Shown piece after piece: positions 50,327 to 58,940 of a stretch of DNA of 64,000 bases. The DNA is from Breoghania sp037026715 (lineage in GTDB: Bacteria > Pseudomonadota > Alphaproteobacteria > Rhizobiales > Stappiaceae): NCBI RefSeq assembly GCF_037026715.1, contig NZ_JBANCG010000004.1, forward strand, positions 310,001 through 374,000. The letters run 5' to 3'. Both the position numbers and the translations under genes were made by a program. Within the stretch, counting starts at the first letter, position 1. Each line of letters begins with the position of its first letter. The notes below the pieces were generated by a model that was not told the DNA's origin, did not search any database, and was given only the letters and a program-made list of their open reading frames with translations.

Positions 50327-51496
50327 ATGGCCGGGGACGACCTGACAGCCCCACTGGGTCTGGACATCGGAAAGCGGCGCTTCCGCGTTCCGCTCGGCCT
50401 GATCGGTATCGTGATCATCACGGTCATCACCGTCACGGTGGGCGTGTGGGTCGCGGTCGTCGACGATCCTTACGGGGGCGAACCCTCCGCCGTCGTCGCT
50501 CTCAACAAGACCTCCGTCAGCGGCGTTTCCGCCCGCGACATCACCGTTCTCGGTATCCGGCCCGGCGAGGGCGCGGACGGGCAACCCCTGGCGCCGGGAG
50601 CTCAGGCCACGGCCGGCGACGGCCCCCGGTTCGAGCCGGTGCTGCCCCCTGCCGATGCAGGCCTGAAGGCGGTGGACGGCGAGGCGCAGGCGCTCACCGT
50701 CGAGCCCGATGCCCGCATCTCCGAAGGCGGGCGCTACGGCATTCTGCCCAAGGTCGCCGACAACGGCGCGCGGGCGCTCGATTTCTATGCCCGGCCCTTC
50801 AACGCCGAGACCATCGGCGTTGCCCGCATCGCCATCGTCGTCGGCGGTCTGGGCCTGAGCGAGGCCGGCACCAATCTGGCGCTGGAGAAGCTTCCCGCCG
50901 ACGTGACGCTGGCTTTCGCGCCGTACGGCGACAACCTCAAGGACTGGCAGGCGCGCGCCCGGCAGGACGGCCACGAGCTGCTGCTTCAGATACCGCTGGA
51001 GCCGTTCGACTATCCCGACAACGACCCCGGCCCGCACACGCTTCTGGTCGATCAGCCCTACCAGCAGAACATCGATCGCCTGCACTGGCTGATGAGCCGC
51101 ATCACCAACTATGTCGGCGTGGTCAACCAGATGGGCGGGCGCTTCACCGCCACGCCGGAGGCGCTGCAGCCGGTGCTGGAAGAGGTCGGCAAGCGCGGGC
51201 TGATGTATCTGGACGACGGCTCTTCCTCGCGCTCCATCGCCTCCGCACTCGCCAACACCACCCGGACACCGTTCCTGCGCGCGGACCTGTCGCTCGACCG
51301 CAGCCCCTCGCGCGACGAGATCGACGCCCGGCTTCTGGAACTGGAGGCGGTGGCCCGCACCAAGGGATTTGCCGTCGGCTATGCCTCGGCCCTGCCCGTC
51401 TCCATAGACCGCATCAGCGAATGGGCCAAGAGCCTGGAGGCCCGCGGCCTCTTGCTGGTGCCGCTTTCGGCAGGCGTGCGCGGCGACAATTCGTGA
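50327..51496 (+). CDS. Divergent polysaccharide deacetylase family protein (PF04748)
   Basis: 389 residues. One membrane anchor (about 23-45, LIGIVIITVITVTVGVWVAVV) holds a periplasmic domain. RIAIVVGGLGLSEAGTNLALEKLP, TLAFAPYGDNLKDW, HELLLQIPLEPFDYPDNDPGPHTL and the later MGGRFTATPEAL and YLDDGSSSRSIA are the blocks of the YibQ-like divergent deacetylase family. In many alphaproteobacteria this gene follows ctpA and precedes rppH, as here. The family probably acts on envelope glycans, but activity is unproven. Confidence 0.93.
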   Translation: MAGDDLTAPLGLDIGKRRFRVPLGLIGIVIITVITVTVGVWVAVVDDPYGGEPSAVVALNKTSVSGVSARDITVLGIRPGEGADGQPLAPGAQATAGDGPRFEPVLPPADAGLKAVDGEAQALTVEPDARISEGGRYGILPKVADNGARALDFYARPFNAETIGVARIAIVVGGLGLSEAGTNLALEKLPADVTLAFAPYGDNLKDWQARARQDGHELLLQIPLEPFDYPDNDPGPHTLLVDQPYQQNIDRLHWLMSRITNYVGVVNQMGGRFTATPEALQPVLEEVGKRGLMYLDDGSSSRSIASALANTTRTPFLRADLSLDRSPSRDEIDARLLELEAVARTKGFAVGYASALPVSIDRISEWAKSLEARGLLLVPLSAGVRGDNS

Positions 51497-51672
51497 GAAG
51501 CGCGCAAGCTCGCGGGTTCCGCACACCAGGGCTCGTTGCGGTGCAATTCGTTGCGAGCCGGAAGCAAGCCGCCCATCCATCGAGACGCATGCCGAAATCC
51601 CCGCGAACCGCTTCCGCCGAACGGTGAAACGATCTAGGTTGCGCGCATCCAGTCTTCCCGAGGATCCCCGCC

Positions 51673-52176
51673 GTGACAGCTCTTCCCCCGCCCCACTATC
51701 GCCCTTGCGTCGGCGTCATGCTGATCAATCCGGCCGGCCTGGTCTGGGTCGGCAAGCGTTACAAGGGCGGGCCGGAACATGTCGATGCCACCCACAGCTG
51801 GCAGATGCCGCAGGGCGGGATCGATGCCGGCGAGGACCCGCTTTCCGCCGCCCGGCGCGAGCTCTACGAGGAGACCTCGGTCCGCTCCGTCAGCCTGCTG
51901 GCCGAGGCGCCGGGCTGGTACATCTACGACCTGCCCGGGGCGGTCGCCCAGAAGAGCTGGAAGGGCCGCTATCAGGGTCAGGCGCAGCGCTGGTTCGCCT
52001 TCCGCTTCGAAGGCGACGAGGACGAGATCAACGTCATCCGCCCGCCCGAAGGCCACAAGCCGGAATTCTCCGAGTGGCGGTGGGAGCGGGCGGCCGAGTT
52101 GCCGGAGCTGATCATTCCGTTCAAGCGACGGGTCTACGAGGACGTCGTTTCCGCCTTCGCGCACCTGACCGCCTGA
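51673..52176 (+). CDS. rppH: RNA pyrophosphohydrolase (Nudix)
   Basis: 167 residues from a GTG with GAGGA 9 bases upstream. PHYRPCVGVMLINPAGLVWVG opens the domain, and WQMPQGGIDAG leads into the complete Nudix box GIDAGEDPLSAARRELYEE, with the REx2EE catalytic glutamates. WKGRYQGQAQRWFAFRF is the RppH-specific continuation. It removes pyrophosphate from the 5' end of mRNA, starting decay. Convergent with the CAP-domain gene. Confidence 0.96.
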   Translation: MTALPPPHYRPCVGVMLINPAGLVWVGKRYKGGPEHVDATHSWQMPQGGIDAGEDPLSAARRELYEETSVRSVSLLAEAPGWYIYDLPGAVAQKSWKGRYQGQAQRWFAFRFEGDEDEINVIRPPEGHKPEFSEWRWERAAELPELIIPFKRRVYEDVVSAFAHLTA

Positions 52177-52265
52177 GCTTTCGCACGGGCTTTGTGATTT
52201 GCGAGAAATGCGAGGGAAATTCGAGACGGATTCGACGAATCTATTAATACGATTCGAAAGCCCTC

Positions 52266-52760
52266 TCAGCGCTCCGGCCGCACCATGATCAGCGCCCAGA
52301 AATTGCGCCACATGCCATCGGGCCGGGTGGTGCGGGCGATGCCCATCTGGGTCACGTAAGGGTTCAGCAGGTTCTTGTCGTGGCCGGGCGAGCCCTGCCA
52401 GCCCTTGAAGGCGGCCTCGAAGCTCTGGTAGCCGTAGCCGAGATTTTCAGCTGCCGCGTCGTGGCGAATTCCGTGTTCGCTCAAGCGCTTGAAGAGCCCG
52501 TTCTTGCTGTGCAGCGGCGACTTTCGCTTGTCGCGCCTGGCAATGTAATCCGCCATGTCCTGCGCAGCTATGGTGACGTCCGGCGAGATCGTCAGCGGCG
52601 GCAGGCCGTGCTCGGCGCGGTAATCGTTGATGCGGGCAAGAGCCGCCTGCTCGTCAACCGGCACCTGCGTCAGCTCGACCTTTTCGTCGAACCCCGGCAG
52701 CCCGCCCGCGCACCCGGCGAGCAGAAGGAAAAGCGAGAAGGCGGCAAGAACGTTTCGCAT
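52266..52760 (-). CDS. CAP-domain (SCP/PR-1-like) lipoprotein
   Basis: 164 residues from the ATG at 52760, with GGAG about 10 bases upstream. The signal MRNVLAAFSLFLLLAGC ends in a lipobox L-A-G-C, so it should be lipid-anchored. The CAP domain has ALARINDYRAEHGLPPLTISPDV, AAQDMADYIARRDK, HDAAAENLGYGYQSFEAAFKGW and SPGHDKNLLNPYVTQMGIA, with the cavity His and Glu residues kept. Function unknown; envelope-located. Convergent with rppH. Confidence 0.9.
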   Translation of the reverse strand: MRNVLAAFSLFLLLAGCAGGLPGFDEKVELTQVPVDEQAALARINDYRAEHGLPPLTISPDVTIAAQDMADYIARRDKRKSPLHSKNGLFKRLSEHGIRHDAAAENLGYGYQSFEAAFKGWQGSPGHDKNLLNPYVTQMGIARTTRPDGMWRNFWALIMVRPER

Positions 52761-52875
52761 CAGGCGAGGCTCCACGGCAACGCGGGATCACAAGGGCAGC
52801 GCAAAAGCCAGACCGCGCCAAGGCGGCGATTTTCAGGCGGGCCGGCAGGAGGGTTTTCTCCCGTCCGTGTCGCGA

Positions 52876-53013
52876 GCGGCCCATCCTTCGAGACGCCCGC
52901 TTCGCGGGCTCCTCAGGATGACGTTGTGTGGGTTGATGGTTTTACTAAAATAACAACACGATAACGTCATCCTGAGGAGCCGTCGCAAGACGGCATCTCG
53001 AAGGATGGGCCGC
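52876..53013. repeat. Dispersed palindromic repeat, family II, copy 2 (intact)
   Basis: 138 bp beginning GCGGCCCATCCTTCGAGA and ending with its exact reverse complement, with smaller hairpins inside each arm and a short AT-rich centre. It contains CTCAGGATGACG unbroken, showing the empty insertion site for the element at 49719. Confidence 0.93.
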
Positions 53014-53057
53014 TTGCTCGGTCGCAGAGCGAACCGCGTCAGCATGCACCGGCCTCG

Positions 53058-53072
53058 TTAACGCACCGCTAA
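53058..53072. promoter_or_regulatory. CtrA-like box, TTAA-N7-CTAA
   Basis: One mismatch from the TTAA-N7-TTAA consensus; 91 bp upstream of the aspartic-protease start. Confidence 0.35.
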
Positions 53073-53162
53073 CCACGATGCCCGGCCCCTTGTCGCTTTT
53101 CACCCCCCGCTAACACTCGCCGTGGCACAATCCATGTGCGGGAAACGGCGGATTTCGGGGCG

Positions 53163-53678
53163 ATGCAACGGTTCATCCTCATTCTGGTGGTTATCGTCGC
53201 GGCGGCACTCGCGGGGCCGACCGTGGTGCCCTGGGGGCTGGAGGCCCTTTCGCGCAAGGAGGCTCCGGCGAAGGCCGCGCCGCGCCCCGCCTATCGGCCC
53301 ACTGGCTACGGAACCGTGGTTCTGGATGCGGGAAAAGGCGGTCATTTCTCCACGGTCGCGCGCATCAACAACCGCTTCGTCGATGTCGTGGTCGACACCG
53401 GCGCGACCGCTGTCGCACTGCCATACGAGGAAGCGGCCCGGCTGGGTATCCGGCCTTTGAATTCCGATTTCACCATCGAGATATCCACGGCCAACGGCAT
53501 CCAGAAAAGCGCGCCCGTCACGCTTGACGAGGTGCGCATCGACACCATCCGCGTCTACGACGTGCCGGCGCTGGTCGCCCCGCGCGGCGCGCTGTCCTCT
53601 GCCCTTCTCGGCATGAGCTTCCTGCGCAAGCTGAAAACGGTCGAGATGCGCGGCGGCGAACTGGTGATGCAGCAATAG
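53163..53678 (+). CDS. Clan AA aspartic protease (TIGR02281 type)
   Basis: 171 residues from the ATG giving MQRFILILVVIVAAALAG; a GTG 27 bases upstream is the alternative. One N-terminal membrane helix, a Pro/Ala linker, then a retropepsin-like domain with the catalytic motif VVVDTGATAVALP, AARLGIRPL, and the C-terminal ALLGMSFLRKLKTVEMRGG. As a single-lobe protein it would have to dimerise to form the active site. Periplasmic face expected; physiological substrate unknown. Common in Hyphomicrobiales. Confidence 0.92.
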   Translation: MQRFILILVVIVAAALAGPTVVPWGLEALSRKEAPAKAAPRPAYRPTGYGTVVLDAGKGGHFSTVARINNRFVDVVVDTGATAVALPYEEAARLGIRPLNSDFTIEISTANGIQKSAPVTLDEVRIDTIRVYDVPALVAPRGALSSALLGMSFLRKLKTVEMRGGELVMQQ

Positions 53679-53822
53679 CCGCACCCCGTGCCGCAGGCAG
53701 GCGCGGAACCTATCGCCGCCCCCGTCGTTTCCCGCAATGCAACGCGCGCGCCGCCTTCCTTTGGCCGCAGCACCATCCTATACCGTTCGTCAAAGACGCA
53801 TTGAGCGATTTCAGGAGCCTCC

Positions 53823-55322
53823 ATGTTTCCCAAGCCGGCAGCAGCGCTGACGCCCAATACCTACGCCTACGAATCCTCGCCGATGGTCAAGGCGACCGGC
53901 TTCCGCGAATACGACGCGCGCTGGCTTTTCGAGAAAGAAATCAACCTGATGGGCGTTCAGGCCCTGGGCATGGGGCTCGGCACGCTGATCCACGAGATGG
54001 GCGTGAAGCCCGAAATCGTCACCGGCCACGATTTCCGCTCCTATTCGGCTTCCATCAAGATGGCGCTCGTCACCGGTCTGATGGCGGCCGGCGTCAAGGT
54101 GCACGATATCGGCCTCGCGACCACGCCGATGACCTATTTCGCCCAGTTCGAGCTGGACGTCCCCGCCGTCGCCATGGTCACCGCCTCGCACAACGACAAC
54201 GGCTGGACCGGCGTGAAGATGGGTGCGGCCCGCCCGCTCACCTTCGGCCCTGACGAGATGGGCCGGCTGAAGGAGATCGTGCTTTCCGCCGCCTTCGACC
54301 TGAAAGGCAACGGCGCGTATCGGTTCGTGGAGAATTTCCCCGAGCGCTACATCGCCGATCTCACCAACCGGCCGAAACTCAAGCACCCGATCAAGGTGGT
54401 GGCGGCCTGCGGCAACGGCACGGCGGGCGCCTTCGCCGAACGGATCCTCACGGCCATCGGTGCCGACGTGGTGCCGCTCGACTGCGAGCTCGACCATTCC
54501 TTCCCGCGCTACAATCCCAATCCTGAAGACATGAAGATGCTGCACGCCATCGCGGACACGGTGCGCGAGACGGGCGCGGCCGTCGGCCTCGGCTTCGACG
54601 GCGACGGCGATCGCTGCGGCGTCGTCGACGACACCGGCGAGGAGATCTTCGCCGACAAGGTCGGCGTCATGCTGGCGCGTGACATCTCAAAGCTCAATCC
54701 CGGCGCACAGTTCGTGGTCGACGTGAAATCGACGGGCCTGTTCCTCACCGACCCGGTGCTGATCGAGAACGGCGCGAAGACCGACTACTGGAAGACCGGC
54801 CATTCCTACATCAAGCGCCGGGTGAACGAGCTCGATGCCATGGTCGGCTTCGAGAAGTCCGGCCACTATTTCTTCAATGCCCCCATCGGGCGCGGCTACG
54901 ACGACGGCTTCGTCTCCGCGCTCGCCATTCTCGACATGCTCGACCGCAATCCGGACAAGTCCATGTCGGAGTTGAGGAACGACCTGCCCAAGACCTGGGG
55001 CACGCCGACCATGGCGCCGCATTGCGACGACGAGAAGAAATACGACGTGGTCGACAGGGTCGTCGCCCGGTTCAAGGGCATGCAGGAGAAGGGCGAAAAG
55101 ATCGACGGCCACCCGATTGCCGACCTCATCACGGTGAACGGCATCCGCGTCGTCGCCGAGGACGGCACCTGGGGCCTTGTCCGCGCCTCCTCCAACAAGC
55201 CGGAACTCGTCGTGGTGGTGGAAAGCCCCGTCTCCGAAGAGCGCATGCGCGCCATGTTCAAGACGGTGGACACGGTGCTGCGCGAGAACCCGGAAGTGGG
55301 CGCCTACAACCAGTCGATCTGA
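53823..55322 (+). CDS. Phosphomannomutase/phosphoglucomutase
   Basis: 499 residues of the alpha-D-phosphohexomutase family. The phosphoserine loop is MVTASHNDNGWTG (Ser about 122), the metal loop GFDGDGDRCGVV (about 257-268), the sugar-binding loop FEKSGHYFFN and the C-terminal phosphate-binding RASSNKPELVVVVES. CAGGAGCC precedes the ATG. It interconverts mannose-6-P/mannose-1-P and probably glucose-P for exopolysaccharide and LPS precursors (AlgC/ManB/NoeK type; I do not choose a symbol). Single-gene unit. Confidence 0.95.
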   Translation: MFPKPAAALTPNTYAYESSPMVKATGFREYDARWLFEKEINLMGVQALGMGLGTLIHEMGVKPEIVTGHDFRSYSASIKMALVTGLMAAGVKVHDIGLATTPMTYFAQFELDVPAVAMVTASHNDNGWTGVKMGAARPLTFGPDEMGRLKEIVLSAAFDLKGNGAYRFVENFPERYIADLTNRPKLKHPIKVVAACGNGTAGAFAERILTAIGADVVPLDCELDHSFPRYNPNPEDMKMLHAIADTVRETGAAVGLGFDGDGDRCGVVDDTGEEIFADKVGVMLARDISKLNPGAQFVVDVKSTGLFLTDPVLIENGAKTDYWKTGHSYIKRRVNELDAMVGFEKSGHYFFNAPIGRGYDDGFVSALAILDMLDRNPDKSMSELRNDLPKTWGTPTMAPHCDDEKKYDVVDRVVARFKGMQEKGEKIDGHPIADLITVNGIRVVAEDGTWGLVRASSNKPELVVVVESPVSEERMRAMFKTVDTVLRENPEVGAYNQSI

Positions 55323-55668
55323 CGAGACTGTTGATCTGATCGGGGCAGTCGACCTGATCGAGGAGCTTGGCTGCGCGCGCCGTTGCCCCCGTGGTCGGCT
55401 TCTCCATCTCTCCGGTGTCATCCCGGATCTGCGAAGCGGCACTTCGCGTCGCGTCCGGGACGCTTAAGAGTTTCGCGGAAGAAGCCACGGTCACAACCTA
55501 GATCGTTTCCGAGTTCGATCGAGGCTGGCAAGGATAGTCACCTCTCCCCATGGGAGAGGGGGCGAATACGGTCGATTCCGGGAGGGTCGGAAAGGCTCTC
55601 GTCTGGCATCCCGGTCCTCCCCCACTTTCCCGCTTGCATCCCCCACCCGCACCGCCGACATTCACACC
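55323..55668. other. Intergenic region after phosphomannomutase
   Basis: 346 bp without a credible gene. It contains a CTCTCCC-type palindrome at 55541-55559 and a direct repeat of GATCTGATCGGGGCAGTC-like sequence just after the mutase stop. Confidence 0.55.
55541..55559. repeat. REP-like palindrome (CCTCTCCC family)
   Basis: CCTCTCCC-CAT-GGGAGAGG is an inverted repeat around a CCATGG centre; the same sequence recurs at 57512-57530 and, inverted, at 57419-57439. Confidence 0.7.
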
Positions 55669-56175
55669 ATGCTTTACGTCTGTTCCCTCTCAAGACTCGC
55701 CGAAACCGTCGAACGCACCGGCGCGCGCCATCTGGTGACGCTGATCAACGCCGGCACGCCCGTGCCGCGCCCGGCGGTGATCGCCGAGCAGGACCATCTC
55801 TTCCTCGGCTTCAATGACATCGTGGAGCCGATCGAGGGCATGACCCCGCCGGCCGAGGCCCATGTCAGCGAGCTTCTCGACTACGTTCGCGCATGGGAAC
55901 GGCAGGCGCCGCTGGTGATCCACTGCTTTGCAGGGATCTCGCGCTCCACCGCCGCCGCCTACATCACCGCCTGCGCGCTGTCGCCGGAGCGTCACGAGGC
56001 CGACATCGCGGCCGCCCTGCGCGAGGCCTCGCCCTCGGCAACGCCCAACGCGCGCCTCGTGATGTTCGCCGACCGGCTGCTCGGGCGCGAGGGCCGCATG
56101 GTGGATGCGATCCGCGCCATCGGCCGGGGGCGCGACGCCTTCGAGGGCGAGCCGTTCGAACTCGCTCTGGACTAG
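55669..56175 (+). CDS. Tyrosine-phosphatase-like protein (CX5R)
   Basis: 168 residues. The catalytic loop VIHCFAGISRSTAAAYI has Cys 86 and Arg 92 in the CX5R arrangement of cysteine phosphatases. An upstream Asp (FNDIVEPIEG) may be the general acid. The N terminus MLYVCSLSRLAETVERTGAR and the ALREASPSATPNARLV segment are typical of a small alphaproteobacterial phosphatase family with unknown targets. It precedes the NrtR-like gene by 175 bp in the same direction. Confidence 0.9.
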   Translation: MLYVCSLSRLAETVERTGARHLVTLINAGTPVPRPAVIAEQDHLFLGFNDIVEPIEGMTPPAEAHVSELLDYVRAWERQAPLVIHCFAGISRSTAAAYITACALSPERHEADIAAALREASPSATPNARLVMFADRLLGREGRMVDAIRAIGRGRDAFEGEPFELALD

Positions 56176-56350
56176 ATCGGGCGAACGGCACGCGGTGCCG
56201 GGCCGGCGCATGCTTCGGCGGGAAAGGTGGCGCAACTCAGCACCTTGCCGCATCCCGCGCGCTCAAGGCGGCGGTTCAAAACGCTCTGTAAATCGACTAG
56301 AAAAGGTTCGCTTCCCGCGCAGGGTGGGAACCGGATACGGAGCGACGCGC

Positions 56351-57334
56351 ATGGACACGGCAGCCCCCGCCATCGAGATCGGGCTCAATGCCGTGATCGT
56401 TGCCGTGACGCATCCGACCCCGCTGGTGCTGACCATCGACGGCACGGCCCCGGGCGAACCGGAATCGCTGCCCTTCGGCCCCTTTGATCCGCTGCACCAC
56501 CGCACCTTCGAGATTGGCCTTCGCGCCTGGGTGGAGCAGCAGACGGAGCTGCGGCTCGGCTATGTCGAACAGCTCTACACCTATGGCGACCGGGGGCGGC
56601 ATGCGCAGCCGGGCGATGAGGGACCGCATGTGGTTTCCGTCGGCTATCTGGCGCTGGCCCGGCAGAGCCCGGAATCCGAGATCGCGCTGGAGCGGGCCCG
56701 GGCGCGCTGGCGGCCTTGGTACGACTATTTCCCCTGGGAGGACTGGCGTCAGGGTCGTCCGGCGCTGCTCGACGATGCCATCCTGCCCGCGCTCGACGCC
56801 TGGGCGGCGGCGCCGAAGGCGGACGGCGATGCGGCGCGCGCGGAACGCCGTCAGGACCGGCTGCGCCTGTCCTTTGGCGGCGACGGCAACCTGTGGGACG
56901 AGGAACGCGCGCTGGAGCGCTACGAGCTGTGCTACGAGGCGGGCCTTCTGGCGGAGGCCGAGCGCGACGGCCGGCCGCTCGGCCCGGGCCTCGATGCGCG
57001 GCCCTATCTCGGCCGCGAGATGCAGCACGACCACCGCCGCATTCTGGCGACCGCCATCACCCGGCTTCGCGGCAAGCTGAAATACCGGCCGGTGATCTTC
57101 GAGCTGATGCCCGCCGTCTTCACGCTGACCGAGCTTCAGCGCACGGTGGAAGCGATATCGGGCCGTCACCTGCACAAGCAGAACTTCCGCCGGCTGGTGG
57201 AGACGACCGAACTCGTTGAACCGACGGGTGCCACCACCACGCGCACCGGCGGCCGCCCGGCGGCGCTGTTCCGCTTCCGCCGCCAGGTCCTGCGCGAACG
57301 CCCCGCCCCGGGCCTGCGTGTCGGCGTGCGGTGA
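56351..57334 (+). CDS. NrtR-like Nudix-domain transcriptional regulator
   Basis: 327 residues. The N-terminal half is a Nudix fold (VIVAVTHPTPLVLTID, FEIGLRAWVEQQTEL, LGYVEQLYTYGDRGR) whose Nudix box lacks the REx2EE glutamates, so it should bind rather than hydrolyse its ligand. The C-terminal part is a winged helix (KYRPVIFELMPAVFTLTELQ, HLHKQNFRRLVETTELVEPT). This is the NrtR/COG4111 architecture, regulators of NAD metabolism that respond to ADP-ribose-type ligands. It is longer than most NrtR, with a central insertion (about 140-220). No NAD gene is adjacent; nadD is 12 kb away. Confidence 0.85.
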   Translation: MDTAAPAIEIGLNAVIVAVTHPTPLVLTIDGTAPGEPESLPFGPFDPLHHRTFEIGLRAWVEQQTELRLGYVEQLYTYGDRGRHAQPGDEGPHVVSVGYLALARQSPESEIALERARARWRPWYDYFPWEDWRQGRPALLDDAILPALDAWAAAPKADGDAARAERRQDRLRLSFGGDGNLWDEERALERYELCYEAGLLAEAERDGRPLGPGLDARPYLGREMQHDHRRILATAITRLRGKLKYRPVIFELMPAVFTLTELQRTVEAISGRHLHKQNFRRLVETTELVEPTGATTTRTGGRPAALFRFRRQVLRERPAPGLRVGVR

Positions 57335-57418
57335 GAGAAGCGGCGAGCGCCTGCTGCCCGGCGAGCATTCTCCACCCGAGGCGCGTTTCGTCTTTTCCAG
57401 GAAGGAACCGTATCCGCC

Positions 57419-57530
57419 CCCTCTCCCATGGGGAGAGGGTTGGGGTGACGGGTGTCTGAGTTTCGTGGATACGGAGAGCTCTCATCCCCTCACCCGGCGC
57501 ATGCGCGCCGACCTCTCCCCATGGGAGAGG
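57419..57530. repeat. Inverted pair of CCTCTCCC palindromes
   Basis: Palindrome 57419-57439 and palindrome 57512-57530 face each other, with GGGGTGACGGGTG and CATCCCCTCACCC inward of them, so the 112 bp form one larger imperfect inverted repeat between the convergent NrtR-like and NlpC/P60 genes. Confidence 0.75.
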
Positions 57531-57577
57531 TGCACCCGCCGCCGGACGCTCCGCAAACAATGAATCGCTCCAGCCCG

Positions 57578-58453
57578 CTAGAGCCGCCGGACCGCCGTCA
57601 CCGCGCCGTATTCGCTCGCCGCGATGCGGGCGACGGCTTCCGCCAAGGGTTCCATCGCCGTCGTCATGGTGTGGCCGTTGGCGTGCAGCAGGGTCTCGCC
57701 GTCGCGCATGATGCCGACATGCCCCCGCCAGAAGACGAGATCGCCGCGCCGCAATGCCGGCAGGCCAGCGGAAATGTCGAGGGCCGTGCCCAGTTCCCGC
57801 GCCTGCATATCGCTGTCGCGGGGAGCCGCGATGCCGGCCTCGGCAAGCGCGAGCTGGACCAGCGAGGAACAGTCGAGGCCGATGCTGGAACGCCCCGCCC
57901 ACAGATAGGGCGTGCCGAGAAAGCGTTCCGCCACTGCCACCCAGTCGGGCGCGAAGGTTCCTTCAGGCACCAGATGGCGGGCGATGACGGCCGATCCGTC
58001 GGCAAGAAGCGCATAGCGGGTGCCACGCGTCACCGCCTCGCCGACGACCGTGACGTGCGATCCGATGGACAGGCAGTCAAGTGCGGGGGCGCGCAGTTCC
58101 GGCCCCGGATAGCGGAAGCTGCGAAGCTCGGCGAGCCGATGGGTTGGCGCGGGATCGATGGCCCCAAGCGCGTCTTCCGCGATCCAGCCGACATAGTTGT
58201 CGGTGGCGCTCTGCACCCATGCCCAGCCCTCGCGCCGCTCGTAGACGGTGACGGCCTCGCCGAAAAGAAGCTCGGTATCGAGCGAGCGGTCGGGCGCAGG
58301 TTCCGGGCGCATTGCGACGATGGCGCGGACGATGCGCGCGGGCTCGCCTTCGACGTAGCGCTGCGCTTCGTGGATGCCCTCAAGGCGGGCGGCCGCAAGA
58401 TCGGGCCGCCACGGGGTGATGCGCCTGTCGGGGGCGTTTTGGGAATCGGTCAT
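57578..58453 (-). CDS. NlpC/P60 family cysteine peptidase with SH3 domain
   Basis: 291 residues. The N-terminal half holds SH3-like sequence (about 45-125: LLFGEAVTVYERREGWAWVQ, NYVGWIAEDAL) for binding cell-wall peptide; the C-terminal NlpC/P60 domain has the catalytic Cys 195 in GLDCSSLVQLAL and His 245 in FWRGHVGIM. Such enzymes cleave D-gamma-glutamyl-diaminopimelate bonds in peptidoglycan or free peptides. No signal peptide is visible, which suggests a cytoplasmic recycling role. The ATG overlaps the marR stop (ATGA). Confidence 0.93.
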   Translation of the reverse strand: MTDSQNAPDRRITPWRPDLAAARLEGIHEAQRYVEGEPARIVRAIVAMRPEPAPDRSLDTELLFGEAVTVYERREGWAWVQSATDNYVGWIAEDALGAIDPAPTHRLAELRSFRYPGPELRAPALDCLSIGSHVTVVGEAVTRGTRYALLADGSAVIARHLVPEGTFAPDWVAVAERFLGTPYLWAGRSSIGLDCSSLVQLALAEAGIAAPRDSDMQARELGTALDISAGLPALRRGDLVFWRGHVGIMRDGETLLHANGHTMTTAMEPLAEAVARIAASEYGAVTAVRRL

Positions 58454-58800
58454 CCGCGGACCTCCGCAGCCTTTTCGACCAGCACATCGGCCAGTTTTTC
58501 AAGATAGAGCGCACCGTCAACCGTGCGCAGGATGACGACGTTGCGCCGGTCCGCCTCGTCGCGGCGGCGGTCGAGAAGCTTCATCCGGCCCATCGTGTCG
58601 AGCGCGCGGGTGATCGCCGGCTTGGTGACGCCGAGCTTGGCGGCAAGCCCGCGCACCGTGTGCGGCGGCGGCTCCAGATACACGGTGAGCAGGATCGCCA
58701 TCTGGCGCGCGGTCAGGTCCTGCTCGCCGAAATGCACCAGCTCCAGCGTCACATCGTGCCAGAGCTTCAGGGCCTGGCCTGCGCGGATCTCGATCGCCAT
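58450..58800 (-). CDS. MarR-type winged-helix regulator (short)
   Basis: 116 residues from the ATG giving MAIEIRAGQALKLWHDVTLE. The winged helix is GEQDLTARQMAILLTVYLEP, then VRGLAAKLGVTKPAITRALDTMGRM as the recognition unit and LLDRRRDEADRRNVVILRT as the wing. It lacks much of the C-terminal dimer helix of longer MarR proteins. It is translationally coupled to the NlpC/P60 gene by a 4-base overlap, so it may sense a cell-wall turnover product and control this operon. Confidence 0.9.
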   Translation of the reverse strand: MAIEIRAGQALKLWHDVTLELVHFGEQDLTARQMAILLTVYLEPPPHTVRGLAAKLGVTKPAITRALDTMGRMKLLDRRRDEADRRNVVILRTVDGALYLEKLADVLVEKAAEVRG

Positions 58801-58940
58801 GGTGCGGGTGCCTGCCTCCGAAACGCCGGACCGCCACCATGGACGCCCGGCCCGGCGCCGCATCGGGCGCCGGACGTTGATCATTTCGGTTCCGGTATAG
58901 AAGCCGAAGGAGACGGCATCAAGCGTTCGTCAATCGTTCG

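Larger units (their letters stand above)
52761..53162. other. Intergenic region containing repeat family II copy 2
   Basis: About 400 bp between the divergent CAP-domain and aspartic-protease genes. It holds the uninterrupted family II repeat and, closer to the protease gene, a CtrA-like box. Nothing else is recognisable. Confidence 0.6.
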
